Origin: UBA2177 sp964452735
GTDB taxonomy: Bacteria > Patescibacteriota > Dojkabacteria > SC72
Reading direction: 5' to 3'
NCBI GenBank assembly: GCA_964452735.1
Contig: CAYVNA010000001.1
Span: 9,222-73,221 of the forward strand
Length of the DNA: 64,000 nucleotides
Shown: one piece after another, positions 1 through 8,994 of the stretch
Layout: every line of letters starts with the position of its first letter
How positions within the stretch are numbered: position 1 is the stretch's first letter
Notes under the pieces: model-generated
What the model was told of the DNA's origin: nothing
The model's input: the letters and a program-made list of their open reading frames with translations, nothing else
The model's database searches: none
Translations under genes and position numbers: made by a program

Positions 1-2307
1 TTGTCCAGAGAGTGTATTTTCTCTCAACTCATCGAGGATTGTTTTCTGACTTTTGTATCTATCTGTATTTAGTTCTCTTTCCATATTTTGCAATCTTTCT
101 TCTAGTTCTTTCTGATACTGAATCCTTTCTTCCTCTAGGAAAGTTTTCTGTCCCTCTGTTCTCTTTATTGCATCCTGGATTAACCTATCTTGTCTTCCCG
201 TATTCATATTGTTTCTTAGTGGTTTCTGTTCTGTTGGGGGATCAAATATTTGTGAGAGATCATCTACAGTTCTTGTATCTGGTTCTCCTTCTCTTGCTTT
301 TAGTCTTTCTAAATCTCTGGGATCTGAAGTTATGAGTTCATTTTCGGCTACGCTAGAGAGAACTTGGATCCCAACATGGTTTGATCCTGCAAAGAAAAGT
401 CCCTGCCCTCTATCACAGTTGAGAAGGAAGTTTTTCTCTCCATCCGAGAGATTGAATACCTGTTGTAGTTTTTCTACAGCTGTAGGGCTTTGCATCATTA
501 ACATTTGCATAGAGGAGTTTGAAATAATAGCCTTGCCTAAGTCTGTGTTAAGGAAGTCCGCAACATCCTGTGTTATTGTTGATAGCCCTAGATAGTACTT
601 TCTAGCACGTTTGGCAATGGAATACATAAATTTGGCAGAATCTTCTGACTGCATCATATACCAAGCCTCGTCCACTATTAGTAGTCTTCTCTTTCTTTCT
701 TTTCTTATTCTCGTCCATATGAAATCTAGCATTAGGTACATTGCTAGAGGTTTTAGTTCTTCTTGTAGGTCTCTTATGCTGAATACAGTAAATGGATTAT
801 TTATCTCAAAGTTACTTGCCTCATTGAATACACCTGCTCCACTACCGATTATGTACTTTTCTAATCTTTTTGCTAACCCATGTGCTTCTGTTTCTGCCAT
901 TCCCTTTAAAACCTTGTATAGATCTTCCAGCATAGGGGGGGTATTTGTTTGGGTATTTGGATCGAATGTGATACCTTTTTCTCGGTATGTTAGTATGAGG
1001 GCTCTGTCTAGAATTGATGCCTCGATATTACTGATATCACCAAATAGTACACGGAAGAAACCTTGGAGAGATAGTAGTTTCATTCTTAATTCATCATCCC
1101 CCTCTTCTTTTGTTCCGGATAGTTCGAATGGATTCATCTTGTTCCCCTTATCTTGAGAGAAGGATATGTATGCCCCATTTACTGCTTTTGAGAGGTTCTC
1201 ATACTCTCGTTCGGGATCTATGATGATTATCTCTGTACCAAGCATTAAGCTTCTAACTGCCTCTAATTTCACGAAGTAGCTTTTTCCTGCTCCAGATTTT
1301 GCAAATACAACGGTATTGGCATTCTCCAATTCAAACCTATCGAAGATGACAAGACTTTTATTATGGATATTTAACCCATACATAATCCCATGATCCATGG
1401 TTAACTCAGAAGTAACAAATGGGAATGTAGTGGCTAGAGATGTTGTATCCATATTACGGGTGATGTAGAGGTTGTCTAATCCTAAAGGTTGTGTACTAAT
1501 GAACCCAGGCTCTTGCTGTAGTGTTGCAGGTTTCGCGGTTACATTAATTGCTGCAAGTGTAGAGGTAACATTCCTAGAAATTTTTTCTAGCATTTCTTTA
1601 TCTTTTGAGTATAGGGTTATGTACATTGCAAAGTGAAAGAATTTCTCAGTTCCTTCTGCTATTGAATCCTGAAGCTGTTGAGCGTCTGATAGTGCAACCT
1701 TTAAGGATGGATCTACTACCTTTCTTTCTTCCATCTGTGCATAGAGAGAGGCTTCCATTTCACCTATCTTCTTTTTAAGTTTCTCTAGTATGGTCTTTGA
1801 GTCAACAGGATAGTAGAAGGTACTGATTCTTAGGGAATGTTCGAAGTTTATAATAGGGGAGAGCCAATTAGGTCCAACGAATCTAGGATATCCACTTACA
1901 AAGAGAGTTTTGAAATAATAGTCTCCCATTTGAAGATGGTTGAAGTCTATCTCCAAATCTATGGGGGCTATTAAATCCTGTACCGAGAGATCTCGAGGAA
2001 CTAGATCATCATCTCGTTCTTCTTCCACAATTTCTGGGGGACTCTCTTCATCTTGCTCCTTCTTGGAGAAGGTTTTTTTTACATTACTGATGAGCTCTTC
2101 TATCACATTCTTTTTCTTTTCTTCTTTCTCTATTGGATCATTGTATTTTTCGTAATCCGGTTTCTCTTTTTCTTCTTCATTCTTTATCTCTGCTTGAAAG
2201 CTTTTGTATTTTTCTGCTGGAGATTCAAACTTCTTAGCTTGCTCATCGAGCATCTTTGATGCTTTTGTGGCAAAAGATCGATTGTAGTTATTGTTTGCTT
2301 CTTCCAT
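1..2307 (-). CDS. VirB4/TraC-type secretion ATPase (partial, 3' end outside window)
   Basis: About 769 codons are visible; the C-terminus lies beyond base 1. The protein is a VirB4-family ATPase, the motor of type IV secretion or conjugation-like machines at the inner membrane. A P-loop (KSGAGKS) lies near residue 336 and a Walker B strand (LLIVDEAW) near residue 542. Before these is a charged, Lys/Glu-rich N-terminal stretch of about 70 residues, probably coiled or disordered. The ATG at 2307 overlaps the stop of the upstream gene (TAATG), so the two are translationally coupled. With the two genes before it, it forms a VirB4/PrgI module of the kind common in Patescibacteria. The VirB6-like partner is about 34 kb away. 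The substrate is unknown; DNA uptake, conjugation and protein secretion are all possible. Confidence 0.88.
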   Translation of the reverse strand, partial: MEEANNNYNRSFATKASKMLDEQAKKFESPAEKYKSFQAEIKNEEEKEKPDYEKYNDPIEKEEKKKNVIEELISNVKKTFSKKEQDEESPPEIVEEERDDDLVPRDLSVQDLIAPIDLEIDFNHLQMGDYYFKTLFVSGYPRFVGPNWLSPIINFEHSLRISTFYYPVDSKTILEKLKKKIGEMEASLYAQMEERKVVDPSLKVALSDAQQLQDSIAEGTEKFFHFAMYITLYSKDKEMLEKISRNVTSTLAAINVTAKPATLQQEPGFISTQPLGLDNLYITRNMDTTSLATTFPFVTSELTMDHGIMYGLNIHNKSLVIFDRFELENANTVVFAKSGAGKSYFVKLEAVRSLMLGTEIIIIDPEREYENLSKAVNGAYISFSQDKGNKMNPFELSGTKEEGDDELRMKLLSLQGFFRVLFGDISNIEASILDRALILTYREKGITFDPNTQTNTPPMLEDLYKVLKGMAETEAHGLAKRLEKYIIGSGAGVFNEASNFEINNPFTVFSIRDLQEELKPLAMYLMLDFIWTRIRKERKRRLLIVDEAWYMMQSEDSAKFMYSIAKRARKYYLGLSTITQDVADFLNTDLGKAIISNSSMQMLMMQSPTAVEKLQQVFNLSDGEKNFLLNCDRGQGLFFAGSNHVGIQVLSSVAENELITSDPRDLERLKAREGEPDTRTVDDLSQIFDPPTEQKPLRNNMNTGRQDRLIQDAIKRTEGQKTFLEEERIQYQKELEERLQNMERELNTDRYKSQKTILDELRENTLSGQ

Positions 2308-2942
2308 TATTCTTCCTCTGGATTATATATAGTATAGAATTCCGAAAGTAATTCCTTAGTTGTTAATTGATGCCCAAATAGTCCCATTCTTCCAAGCTGC
2401 TTTAGGACATGGTCTCTCTTTGGAAAAAGAAAAATCTTTGCTTTCTCTACGAGTTGGTCACTCTGCATCCTTCTGTATTTCTCTTGTTCTTCCTTATTCT
2501 TTTTAGAATCAAATATCGATGTACCTGGTAGTGTAGCTCCTGGACTGTATGGTATTACTAAGAAGAAATTTTTATCTAATACATCATTTTCTATGATTAA
2601 TCTTTGTACAAAGTTAGTATATATATCTAGCTGTTTCTTAAGCCCTTGGCTCATTTGTTGTCCTTTTTGTGATTTAAGGTAATCTATATAGTTTGATATG
2701 TCTATTCTCTTGGTTCTAATTAATATTTGAATACGAAAGTTAAGAGAGTTTAATAGTCCTGCAAATGCGTATATCTTATTATCTTGTTCATACTCTGCCA
2801 AGAGATCAAAATTGATGGAGGAAGTCTGTATAACCATTGCAACACTACCACTTTTAGTTATGATTAAATCATCTCGTATATCTCTTATACCGAGGTGTTC
2901 TTGTGTTGAAGCTGATGCTCTTGCTCTGGCATTCTTATCCAC
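2307..2942 (-). CDS. VirB4 N-terminal-like (TraC-like) protein
   Basis: This 211-residue protein resembles the N-terminal non-ATPase domain of VirB4/TraC proteins, encoded here as a separate gene. The segment IITKSGSVAMVIQTSSINFD followed by a region around residues 50-75 rich in RIQILIRTKRID matches the early beta-rich part of that domain. It has no P-loop. The gene sits between prgI, 2 bases upstream, and the VirB4 ATPase gene, with which its stop codon overlaps, so it is probably a structural partner of the ATPase at the membrane. The family call rests on pattern and context, not on a catalytic motif. Confidence 0.6.
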   Translation of the reverse strand: MDKNARARASASTQEHLGIRDIRDDLIITKSGSVAMVIQTSSINFDLLAEYEQDNKIYAFAGLLNSLNFRIQILIRTKRIDISNYIDYLKSQKGQQMSQGLKKQLDIYTNFVQRLIIENDVLDKNFFLVIPYSPGATLPGTSIFDSKKNKEEQEKYRRMQSDQLVEKAKIFLFPKRDHVLKQLGRMGLFGHQLTTKELLSEFYTIYNPEEE

Positions 2943-2944
2943 TT

Positions 2945-3757
2945 CTAAATGTTACTAATCTTAATAGGTAATTTACTGCTATTTTCCTCTAGGTCTATTT
3001 GTAGTTTAGGGAATTTGTATACAGGATGTTCAAATTCTACTGTATACATACCTTTTTCCCATATACGACTGGTTAGGAAATATCCATTTGGACCTGTTCT
3101 GTTCGCAAAGACTATTTTCCCAGAGTTATTCTTCAGATATACTACAGCATTTGGTACAGGTTTGAAATCCTTAGTACATATCCATATATTTATATTTCCA
3201 GGAAGACGATCTACACTATCAATCTTGAATTGGTAATTTTTTAGGTTATCTTTATTTATCAACAGCAGTGAAGGATCCATTTGAAGAGGTGCTAATTTCT
3301 CTTCTTCTTGTGAGTTTTCAACTGTTTCCTCAGAAGTTTGTTTGTTGGGAAAAATGTTTCCCCCTATGATCTTCTTCTTCTCTTTCTTTACATCTTTCGG
3401 AATTAAGTTTCCATCTTCTGTTGGTTTAATTTCTGGTTTAACTCTTTTCTTCCTCATTTCTTTACTTAGCCATACTCTCTGAGTTGGGTTTGTGATTGCG
3501 GTAACATAGTTTTTTATGAAGACATCTGCATCCTGGTCATTGATTGGTACCAAGCCTAAGAATATTCCTGCACCAGAAGAAAGGACGAAGATTGGGAAAC
3601 CCAATATCCCAGGGATTGTATTATTTACGGTCAAGTATATCATTACTCCTCCGAAGCCTATTCCTATTGCTAAGTAGGCAAACTCTTTTAGTGTGAACTT
3701 TGTAAAGAGTTTAAACTCAACATCCAATATATTTTGCGGGATAGCATGTTGTCTCAT
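2945..3757 (-). CDS. prgI: PrgI family protein with C-terminal carboxypeptidase-regulatory-like domain
   Basis: The first ~120 residues match PrgI: a short N-terminus (QHAIPQNILDVEFKLF), two closely spaced membrane segments (about residues 25-45 and 48-70), then a basic cytoplasmic stretch. PrgI proteins accompany VirB4 in Gram-positive conjugation and in Patescibacteria. This one is 270 residues, much longer than a plain PrgI. After an acidic linker (about 120-175) a beta-rich domain follows (about 180-270) with the GPNGYF-type signature of carboxypeptidase-regulatory/SpaA-like folds. It is the first gene of the operon leading to VirB4. A -10-like TAAAAT lies 10 bases before the ATG. Confidence 0.8.
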   Translation of the reverse strand: MRQHAIPQNILDVEFKLFTKFTLKEFAYLAIGIGFGGVMIYLTVNNTIPGILGFPIFVLSSGAGIFLGLVPINDQDADVFIKNYVTAITNPTQRVWLSKEMRKKRVKPEIKPTEDGNLIPKDVKKEKKKIIGGNIFPNKQTSEETVENSQEEEKLAPLQMDPSLLLINKDNLKNYQFKIDSVDRLPGNINIWICTKDFKPVPNAVVYLKNNSGKIVFANRTGPNGYFLTSRIWEKGMYTVEFEHPVYKFPKLQIDLEENSSKLPIKISNI

Positions 3758-3822
3758 ATATAGGCAGATTTTACTACTTTTATTTAATAAAGTTTACCAG
3801 AATATCGGAAAAAGTTTTAGGT

Positions 3823-4638
3823 GTGTCAAATTTCCTCTATAATTATGCTATGTATGATAGATATACACCTCTTAGGGATTTAATAAATTTTAGGTCATTG
3901 ATGGGACTTCCAGTTTCTAAGAGTGAGGTTAAGAGAATATGGGGGAAGAAATATTATAGGGAGATTCCTAGAGATATTGTTTTGGGAGACACGCGGAATG
4001 ATATCCAGGATATCAAGTTAGATATTTGCAATGCAAATCTTCATAACCTACTTGTTTTTAATTGGGTTAAATTCATAGGAATCTCTGGTTCGGTTGCTGC
4101 AGGCTTCTGCAGGGAGGAAGATGATATTGATGTGTTTATCGTGGTTAGGAATGATGTCGCATGGTTGTATAGAGGGATCCTTTCGATTATGAATCTATTT
4201 CACAAAAAGATCAGAGTTAAATGGAGGAGTGATATTAAGGATAAGTTCTGTATTAATTTTATATGTGAGGAAAGAGGTTTGTGTTTTGATAATGATATAT
4301 TCAATTTCCATGAATTAATGTATCTGATACCTGTGTATAACGAAAAGTATTTAAATTTCATTTACTCGCAAAACCTGTGGTTGAGGGAGGAACACAGAAT
4401 TAAATTGGAAAATATAACGACCAGAGAGAGGATTTCTGAAAAGAAAATTTTCCTCCTGCCTTTGCTAAATAGAATAGCTTTTTACTTACAATTAGGCTTT
4501 ATGAAAATATTTGGTCATTCACCTAACATCTCCAGATTGAGGAATAATTATAGATTGGGTAGGGTAGAGTTTTTCCCGGGCAATTACAAGGGAAGGATTA
4601 TCAATCACTACAACAAGGTATTTAAATCTATCAGTTGA
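3823..4638 (+). CDS. Nucleotidyltransferase-fold protein
   Basis: The 271-residue protein carries a nucleotidyltransferase signature near residues 90-110: GSVAAG, then DDIDVFIV, i.e. the GS-x10-DxD pattern of the pol-beta superfamily. This suggests nucleotide transfer to a protein, RNA or small molecule; the substrate cannot be read from the sequence. The rest is basic and aromatic, with no recognised domain. GTG at 3823 gives the longest frame; an ATG at residue 10 is an alternative start. The gene is isolated between divergent prgI and convergent recF, whose 3' end it overlaps by 31 bases. Confidence 0.55.
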   Translation: MSNFLYNYAMYDRYTPLRDLINFRSLMGLPVSKSEVKRIWGKKYYREIPRDIVLGDTRNDIQDIKLDICNANLHNLLVFNWVKFIGISGSVAAGFCREEDDIDVFIVVRNDVAWLYRGILSIMNLFHKKIRVKWRSDIKDKFCINFICEERGLCFDNDIFNFHELMYLIPVYNEKYLNFIYSQNLWLREEHRIKLENITTRERISEKKIFLLPLLNRIAFYLQLGFMKIFGHSPNISRLRNNYRLGRVEFFPGNYKGRIINHYNKVFKSIS

Positions 4639-5648
4639 GCTTTCTTTAATATTTTTTCTGGAATATCTTCCTTGTGTATTATTGTAATAAAGGTTTGTTG
4701 TTTATCCAGGTTCTTCAAATCAAATATCTTTTTTGTGTTAATAATGTCTAGTTCCGAAGATATATCGTCTAGTAAAAGTATTGGATAGAATCCTATCTTA
4801 TTTGATACTATCTCTTGTTTCTTAAATATTAAGTTACCAATAGCTAATCTCTTCTCTCCTCTAGATCCGAATTTCTTTATATCGGAACCATTCTTTAAAA
4901 CCCAATCATCTCTATGGGGCCCTATATTGGTATATCCTGTTGCAATGTCTCTTTTTTTTGATTCTTCTAAGGCATCCTCCAGATATATTTCCTTGTTCGA
5001 TTTGATGTATTCTATCTTTAGCGAATCTGTGCAGAGTTGATTGCAGATCTTGGATCTTTTCTCCTGAATCGCATTTCCTAATTTAAGGAATTCTTCTGTC
5101 CAGAAATTAAGTTGAGGATCATTTCTTGCGATGATACCTTTTTCATAGAAGTTTTTAGAGAGTCGTTTCAGATATGCGTTTCTTTGTCTTAGAGTTTTTC
5201 TGAACAATTTAAGGGAAGATGAATATTCATATTCGGATATTATTATGGCTTCATCTATGAAATCCCTTCTTTTACTAGGAGAGATCATCAGTATCTCAAT
5301 TTGCTCAGGATTGAATATTGTGGAAGCTGTTTTCTCAAAGAATTTCTTAGGTGTTGTATTATGGTTATTTATTTTGAATACTCTCTTAGATTGGTCTTTG
5401 AAGAAGGCGTAACAGTCTTCATCTATTATCATCTCTATTCGCATATATGGATCATCTTCCTGATTGTATGAAATGAATTCATCTGTTGAGGCCCATGGAG
5501 AGATACCATTTGTTATTAAGTATATAGATTCTAGGATTGAACTTTTACCCTTAGCGTTGTCTCCGTGGAGTATTATGATATTGCTCTCAATGTTAAGAGT
5601 TAACTCTTTGAATTTTCTAAAGTTTTTAAGTTTTATGCTCTTTATCAT
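4608..5648 (-). CDS. recF: DNA replication and repair protein RecF
   Basis: RecF is an SMC-like ATPase that loads RecA at gapped DNA. The 346-residue protein has a Walker A (GDNAKGKSS, residues 29-37; the usual form is GxNGxGKT), an ABC-like signature around FGSRGEKR, and Walker B with D-loop (PILLLDDISSELD) near residues 290-303. Length is normal for RecF. It lies 5 bases downstream of lepA on the same strand, so it is probably co-transcribed with it. It is not next to dnaN or gyrB, the classical setting. Its end overlaps the convergent nucleotidyltransferase-like gene. Confidence 0.9.
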   Translation of the reverse strand: MIKSIKLKNFRKFKELTLNIESNIIILHGDNAKGKSSILESIYLITNGISPWASTDEFISYNQEDDPYMRIEMIIDEDCYAFFKDQSKRVFKINNHNTTPKKFFEKTASTIFNPEQIEILMISPSKRRDFIDEAIIISEYEYSSSLKLFRKTLRQRNAYLKRLSKNFYEKGIIARNDPQLNFWTEEFLKLGNAIQEKRSKICNQLCTDSLKIEYIKSNKEIYLEDALEESKKRDIATGYTNIGPHRDDWVLKNGSDIKKFGSRGEKRLAIGNLIFKKQEIVSNKIGFYPILLLDDISSELDIINTKKIFDLKNLDKQQTFITIIHKEDIPEKILKKAQLIDLNTLL

Positions 5649-5653
5649 TCTTC

Positions 5654-7477
5654 CTAAGTTTTCAGTATTGCTAAGAATGCCTCCTGGGGGAGGTTGACTT
5701 TTCCTATTTGTTTTAGTCTTTTCTTTCCTTTCTTCTGTTTTTCTAGTAGTTTCTTTTTTCTAGAATAGTCTCCTCCGTATAGTTTTGCTGTAACATCTTT
5801 TCTAAATGCACTTACATCCTCTCTAGCGATTATTTTTGCTCCAATAGAGGCTTGTATCGGTATAGGGAATTGTTGTCTAGGGATTGCATTCTTCATTTCT
5901 TCTAATAGCTTCACAGCCTTGTGTCTTGCTTCTTCTCTTACCTCTAAGAAGCTCAGTGCACTAATTTCCTCATGGTTAACAAGTACCGAGACTTTAACTA
6001 TGTCTGCAGGGAAGAAGTCGATGAATTCATATTCCATGGAAGCATATCCACTAGTTATGTTTTTCATCTGATCGAAGAAGTTGGATATGAGGGAAGCAAG
6101 AGGTATATCGTATTCTAATAGTACATAGTTATCTTTTAGCTTCATTTCTTTTTCTGCTGTAAGGTATTTGGTATTTACATACTGTCCTCTTTTCATCTGG
6201 CATAGTTTCATGAGATCCCCGATGTATTTCTCTGGAGAGAATATTTCCATTCTGACCCATGGTTCTGCAATTTCTTTTATTTCTGTTGGATCTGGAAGCT
6301 CATTTGGCGTCTGAACTACTATTTCTTCCCCATCTATCTTTCTAACATGATATTCTACGGTGGGTGCAGTGATTATCAAGTCTATATCATATTCTCTTTC
6401 CAATCTTTCTTGTACTATTTCCATATGAAGGAGGCCGAGGAATCCACATCTAAAGCCAGATCCCAAGAGACTAGATCTTTGTTCTGTGAAGGTAATGGAC
6501 GAATCATTGAGGGAGAGTTTCTTGAGAGATTCTTTTAGACCTTCGTATCCTTCAGGATCTGTAGGGAAGAATGTTGCAAAGAGATTAGGCTTTGGAATTT
6601 TGTAACCTTGGAGGGGGGATGTGTCAGGTTTGTTTGATACAGTATCTCCTACTGTGAAATAACTAATGTCTTTCATCCCTGTAGCTATGTATCCGACCTC
6701 TCCAGTATTTAGTGAGGATGTTTCTTTTAGGTCTGGGTTGAATATGCCTATCTCTGTTGGTTTGAAAGACTCTTCTCTTTGTATCATGTATAGTGGAGTT
6801 GCTTTCCCAGGGATATGGTCAATCTTTCCATCTATTATTCTAATAGCTATTACAACACCTCGGTGTTCATCATAGAAGGAATCAAATACAAGTGCTTTCA
6901 ATGGCTTATCCAGTTCTCCTCTAGGATGTGGAGATCTTTCGATAATTGCATCCAGTAGTAGGTCAACATTCTGTCCTGTTTTTCCAGAAACTTTTATTAT
7001 TTGATCTTTATTAAAACCTAGGAGGCTTTCTATTTCTTTCTCTCTTTCTTCAATATTTACATATGGTATATCAATCTTATTCAGCACGGGTATTATGTCC
7101 AATCCTAAATCCAAAGCCTTTTTTGTATTTGATATTGTTTGTGCTTGTATACCTTGGCTTGCATCTACTAGAAGAATTGCGGATTCGCAAGCTGCTAGTG
7201 ATCTAGAAACCTCATATGAGAAATCTACATGCCCTGGAGTGTCTATGAGGTTTAACTGGTATCCTTTCCAATCCATCCTACAAGCCTGAAGTTTTATTGT
7301 AATGCCTTTCTCTTGTTCTAGGTCTAATCGATCTAAAACTCTCTCTTTTCTTTTCTCTCTTGTAAGGTCCTTATGTACAGCCTCTAACATTCTATCTGCG
7401 AGTGTCGATTTTCCATGGTCTATGTGTGCTATTATTGAGAAGTTTCTTATTTTTTCTAATGGATGCGAATCTTGCAT
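5654..7477 (-). CDS. lepA: Elongation factor 4 (LepA)
   Basis: LepA is a ribosomal GTPase that back-translocates or remodels stalled ribosomes. The 607-residue protein has G1 AHIDHGKS (17-24), G3 DTPGH, G4 NKID (133-136) and G5 SGK (164-166; usually SAK). The EF-G-like domains and the lysine-rich LepA C-terminus follow (GGDYSRKKKLLEKQKKGKKR). G4 is intact, in contrast to EF-Tu and EF-G in this window. Start at 7477: a TATAAT box lies just 6 bases upstream of the ATG, so the mRNA is probably leaderless. recF follows in the same operon. Confidence 0.96.
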   Translation of the reverse strand: MQDSHPLEKIRNFSIIAHIDHGKSTLADRMLEAVHKDLTREKRKERVLDRLDLEQEKGITIKLQACRMDWKGYQLNLIDTPGHVDFSYEVSRSLAACESAILLVDASQGIQAQTISNTKKALDLGLDIIPVLNKIDIPYVNIEEREKEIESLLGFNKDQIIKVSGKTGQNVDLLLDAIIERSPHPRGELDKPLKALVFDSFYDEHRGVVIAIRIIDGKIDHIPGKATPLYMIQREESFKPTEIGIFNPDLKETSSLNTGEVGYIATGMKDISYFTVGDTVSNKPDTSPLQGYKIPKPNLFATFFPTDPEGYEGLKESLKKLSLNDSSITFTEQRSSLLGSGFRCGFLGLLHMEIVQERLEREYDIDLIITAPTVEYHVRKIDGEEIVVQTPNELPDPTEIKEIAEPWVRMEIFSPEKYIGDLMKLCQMKRGQYVNTKYLTAEKEMKLKDNYVLLEYDIPLASLISNFFDQMKNITSGYASMEYEFIDFFPADIVKVSVLVNHEEISALSFLEVREEARHKAVKLLEEMKNAIPRQQFPIPIQASIGAKIIAREDVSAFRKDVTAKLYGGDYSRKKKLLEKQKKGKKRLKQIGKVNLPQEAFLAILKT

Positions 7478-7483
7478 ACGGAG

Positions 7484-7489
7484 ATTATA
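7484..7489 (-). promoter_or_regulatory. lepA -10 box, 6 bases before ATG
   Basis: Reading the minus strand, TATAAT is followed by CTCCGT and then the lepA ATG. A normal start 6-8 bases after the -10 box would fall on or next to the start codon. No good -35 hexamer is visible 16-18 bases upstream. Confidence 0.5.
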
Positions 7490-7521
7490 TCGTAATAGAG
7501 GGGATAATAGTAGAAGAACAG

Positions 7522-8085
7522 TTACTCTTCGGAAACAGAAATATCCATATCAAAGATTTCTGAGAACTGAACCCCAGAGAGATTCTCTATGGAGAGAAAG
7601 ATCGTTTCCTCGGATCCTGCTTTTATCGTAATCTCCTGTTTGTATGTTTCTCCTTGCCCATCCTGTATTCTGAACTTTTCCTTTCCAATCATTAGAAATA
7701 CATCGGATCTTGTATTACTTAAAGTTTGTCCAAAGAATACAACCTTCTTATCAGCACTTCCTCTATTTGATATCTTCAATATTGGTTTTGAGTATATGTC
7801 AGAAGCTCTTTTGTTCAAGTTCGTGGAATAGGTATATCTATTATTGTCAATCTTACTAAGGTTTTCATTAGAGAATATTTCATGTTTTCCACCAACCATA
7901 TCTATTTTTATATCTTCTTGTGAGGTTACACCCAAAACGTCTAACTTCTTAAGTTCTTTTGTGAGAGGAGTTAGATTCATTACAGTGATTGTTGGGATGA
8001 TGAACAGTAGGGCTAGTATACCAAGAGCGAAGGGTTCTAGAACCTGAAGGAATACAAATTTTGCTTTACCATAGCTTTTTGTCAT
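7522..8085 (-). CDS. Membrane-anchored hypothetical protein
   Basis: I do not recognise this 187-residue protein. It has one N-terminal membrane segment (about residues 14-36), then a probably extracytoplasmic beta-rich region without cysteines (for example RGSADKKVVFFGQTL, SEETIFLSIENLSG). The start overlaps the stop of the upstream membrane protein gene, so the two are translationally coupled. The extracellular part resembles a small Ig-like/DUF-type adhesive domain, but that is only an impression from strand-like spacing. A role in the envelope is likely. Confidence 0.6.
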   Translation of the reverse strand: MTKSYGKAKFVFLQVLEPFALGILALLFIIPTITVMNLTPLTKELKKLDVLGVTSQEDIKIDMVGGKHEIFSNENLSKIDNNRYTYSTNLNKRASDIYSKPILKISNRGSADKKVVFFGQTLSNTRSDVFLMIGKEKFRIQDGQGETYKQEITIKAGSEETIFLSIENLSGVQFSEIFDMDISVSEE

Positions 8086-8633
8086 TAGTAGTATTTTGCT
8101 TCTCTTGGATATATCTTATCAATTTCTAACTCGAATGTCTTCATAGTTCCCCAAATACTGAAGAGGGAAATAACTCCAGAAGTAATTCCTACCCAGTCAT
8201 ATGTACTGCCTTGTATTGTTTGTACTATCACAATAGCTACCGAGATTGTTAGGAAGGATGTCCAGATGAAGATCTGGAGAAAGGTTGTATCTTGTTTAGT
8301 TATCCATTTAAGGATATTCAGTCTGGTTATCTTTACTACAGTTCTGGGATTTTGCAAAGAAGATTGATAGATAGAGGTCTTCAGGATAAAGTAAATGGTA
8401 GGAATTGCGATTAGCATAATCATCAAGAGGTTGGACATTGAGTTTACAAACAATGTTGTATTTTCATCGAGGAAGAGTATTTGTATGGAGAATATACCAT
8501 TTAAATTATTCTCTATAACGAACTCTAAATCATATATAACACTAATGATTGCAATACCCAGAAACTTCCCAACTATCATTAAGATAGCAGGAGTTAGGGA
8601 TATTTTAAGCGCTCTTCTTAGCAGTTTTGACAT
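8085..8633 (-). CDS. Polytopic membrane protein of unknown function
   Basis: The 182-residue protein has about four hydrophobic segments (near residues 14-32, 65-85, 122-140 and 145-165). No family motif is recognised. Its 5' end overlaps the 3' end of rpsT by 29 bases and its 3' end overlaps the next gene, giving the operon rpsT - this gene - the anchored protein. Overlap on both sides supports it being real and co-expressed. Confidence 0.6.
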   Translation of the reverse strand: MSKLLRRALKISLTPAILMIVGKFLGIAIISVIYDLEFVIENNLNGIFSIQILFLDENTTLFVNSMSNLLMIMLIAIPTIYFILKTSIYQSSLQNPRTVVKITRLNILKWITKQDTTFLQIFIWTSFLTISVAIVIVQTIQGSTYDWVGITSGVISLFSIWGTMKTFELEIDKIYPREAKYY

Positions 8634-8901
8634 TATCTTGGGACAGCTTGTTTAAATTTTTGGTTAGGCGAGATTTCATTCTACTTGCCTTTCCTTTCTT
8701 TATGATATTTTTTCTAGCAGCTTTGTCAAGAACTTTGTATAGATTCTTTAAATTCTTTTTAGCTTCAACATCTTTAGACTCTTTTGTTAATGCGACTTGG
8801 CCTTTTACAGCTCTCTTAACTCTATTTCTTAGTCTGTCGTTATTTGTTTTTCTTCTTTTATTTTGTCTAAGATCTTTTATTGAAGTTTTTAGATTTGGCA
8901 T
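8605..8901 (-). CDS. rpsT: 30S ribosomal protein S20
   Basis: S20 binds 16S rRNA near the base of the 30S body. The 98-residue, very basic helical protein matches S20: MPNLKTSIKDLRQNKRR at the start, KRAVKGQVAL in the first helix pair, and a C-terminal IKKGKASRMKSRLTKNLNKL (usual form: iHkNkAaRkKSRL..). Length is close to the usual 85-95. It heads an operon with two membrane-protein genes, the first overlapping its 3' end. TATAAT lies 5 bases before the ATG. Confidence 0.93.
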   Translation of the reverse strand: MPNLKTSIKDLRQNKRRKTNNDRLRNRVKRAVKGQVALTKESKDVEAKKNLKNLYKVLDKAARKNIIKKGKASRMKSRLTKNLNKLSQDNVKTAKKSA

Positions 8902-8906
8902 TTCTT

Positions 8907-8912
8907 ATTATA
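8907..8912 (-). promoter_or_regulatory. rpsT -10 box, 5 bases before ATG
   Basis: On the minus strand TATAAT is followed by AAGAA and the rpsT ATG. This close spacing predicts a leaderless or nearly leaderless transcript. The box is embedded in TTTTTAAATATAAT. No strong -35 element is seen. Confidence 0.4.
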
Positions 8913-8960
8913 TTTAAAAATGATTAATAACTCAGGGTATTATATATATAATGAGGATAT

Positions 8961-8988
8961 TTGTAAACGTTTTTGTTTGTGTTAGACT
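8961..8988 (+). promoter_or_regulatory. Possible promoter for the 8995 gene
   Basis: TTGTAA (8961-8966), a 16-base spacer and TAGACT (8983-8988) lie upstream of the ATG at 8995, leaving 6 bases between the -10 and the start codon. Both hexamers are imperfect. Confidence 0.3.
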
Positions 8989-8994
8989 TTTAAT

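Noticed and set aside
209..1156. Plus-strand open frames opposite the VirB4 gene
   Set aside because: They are antisense shadows of a long, motif-bearing VirB4 frame and have Ser/Leu/Phe-rich, family-less translations.
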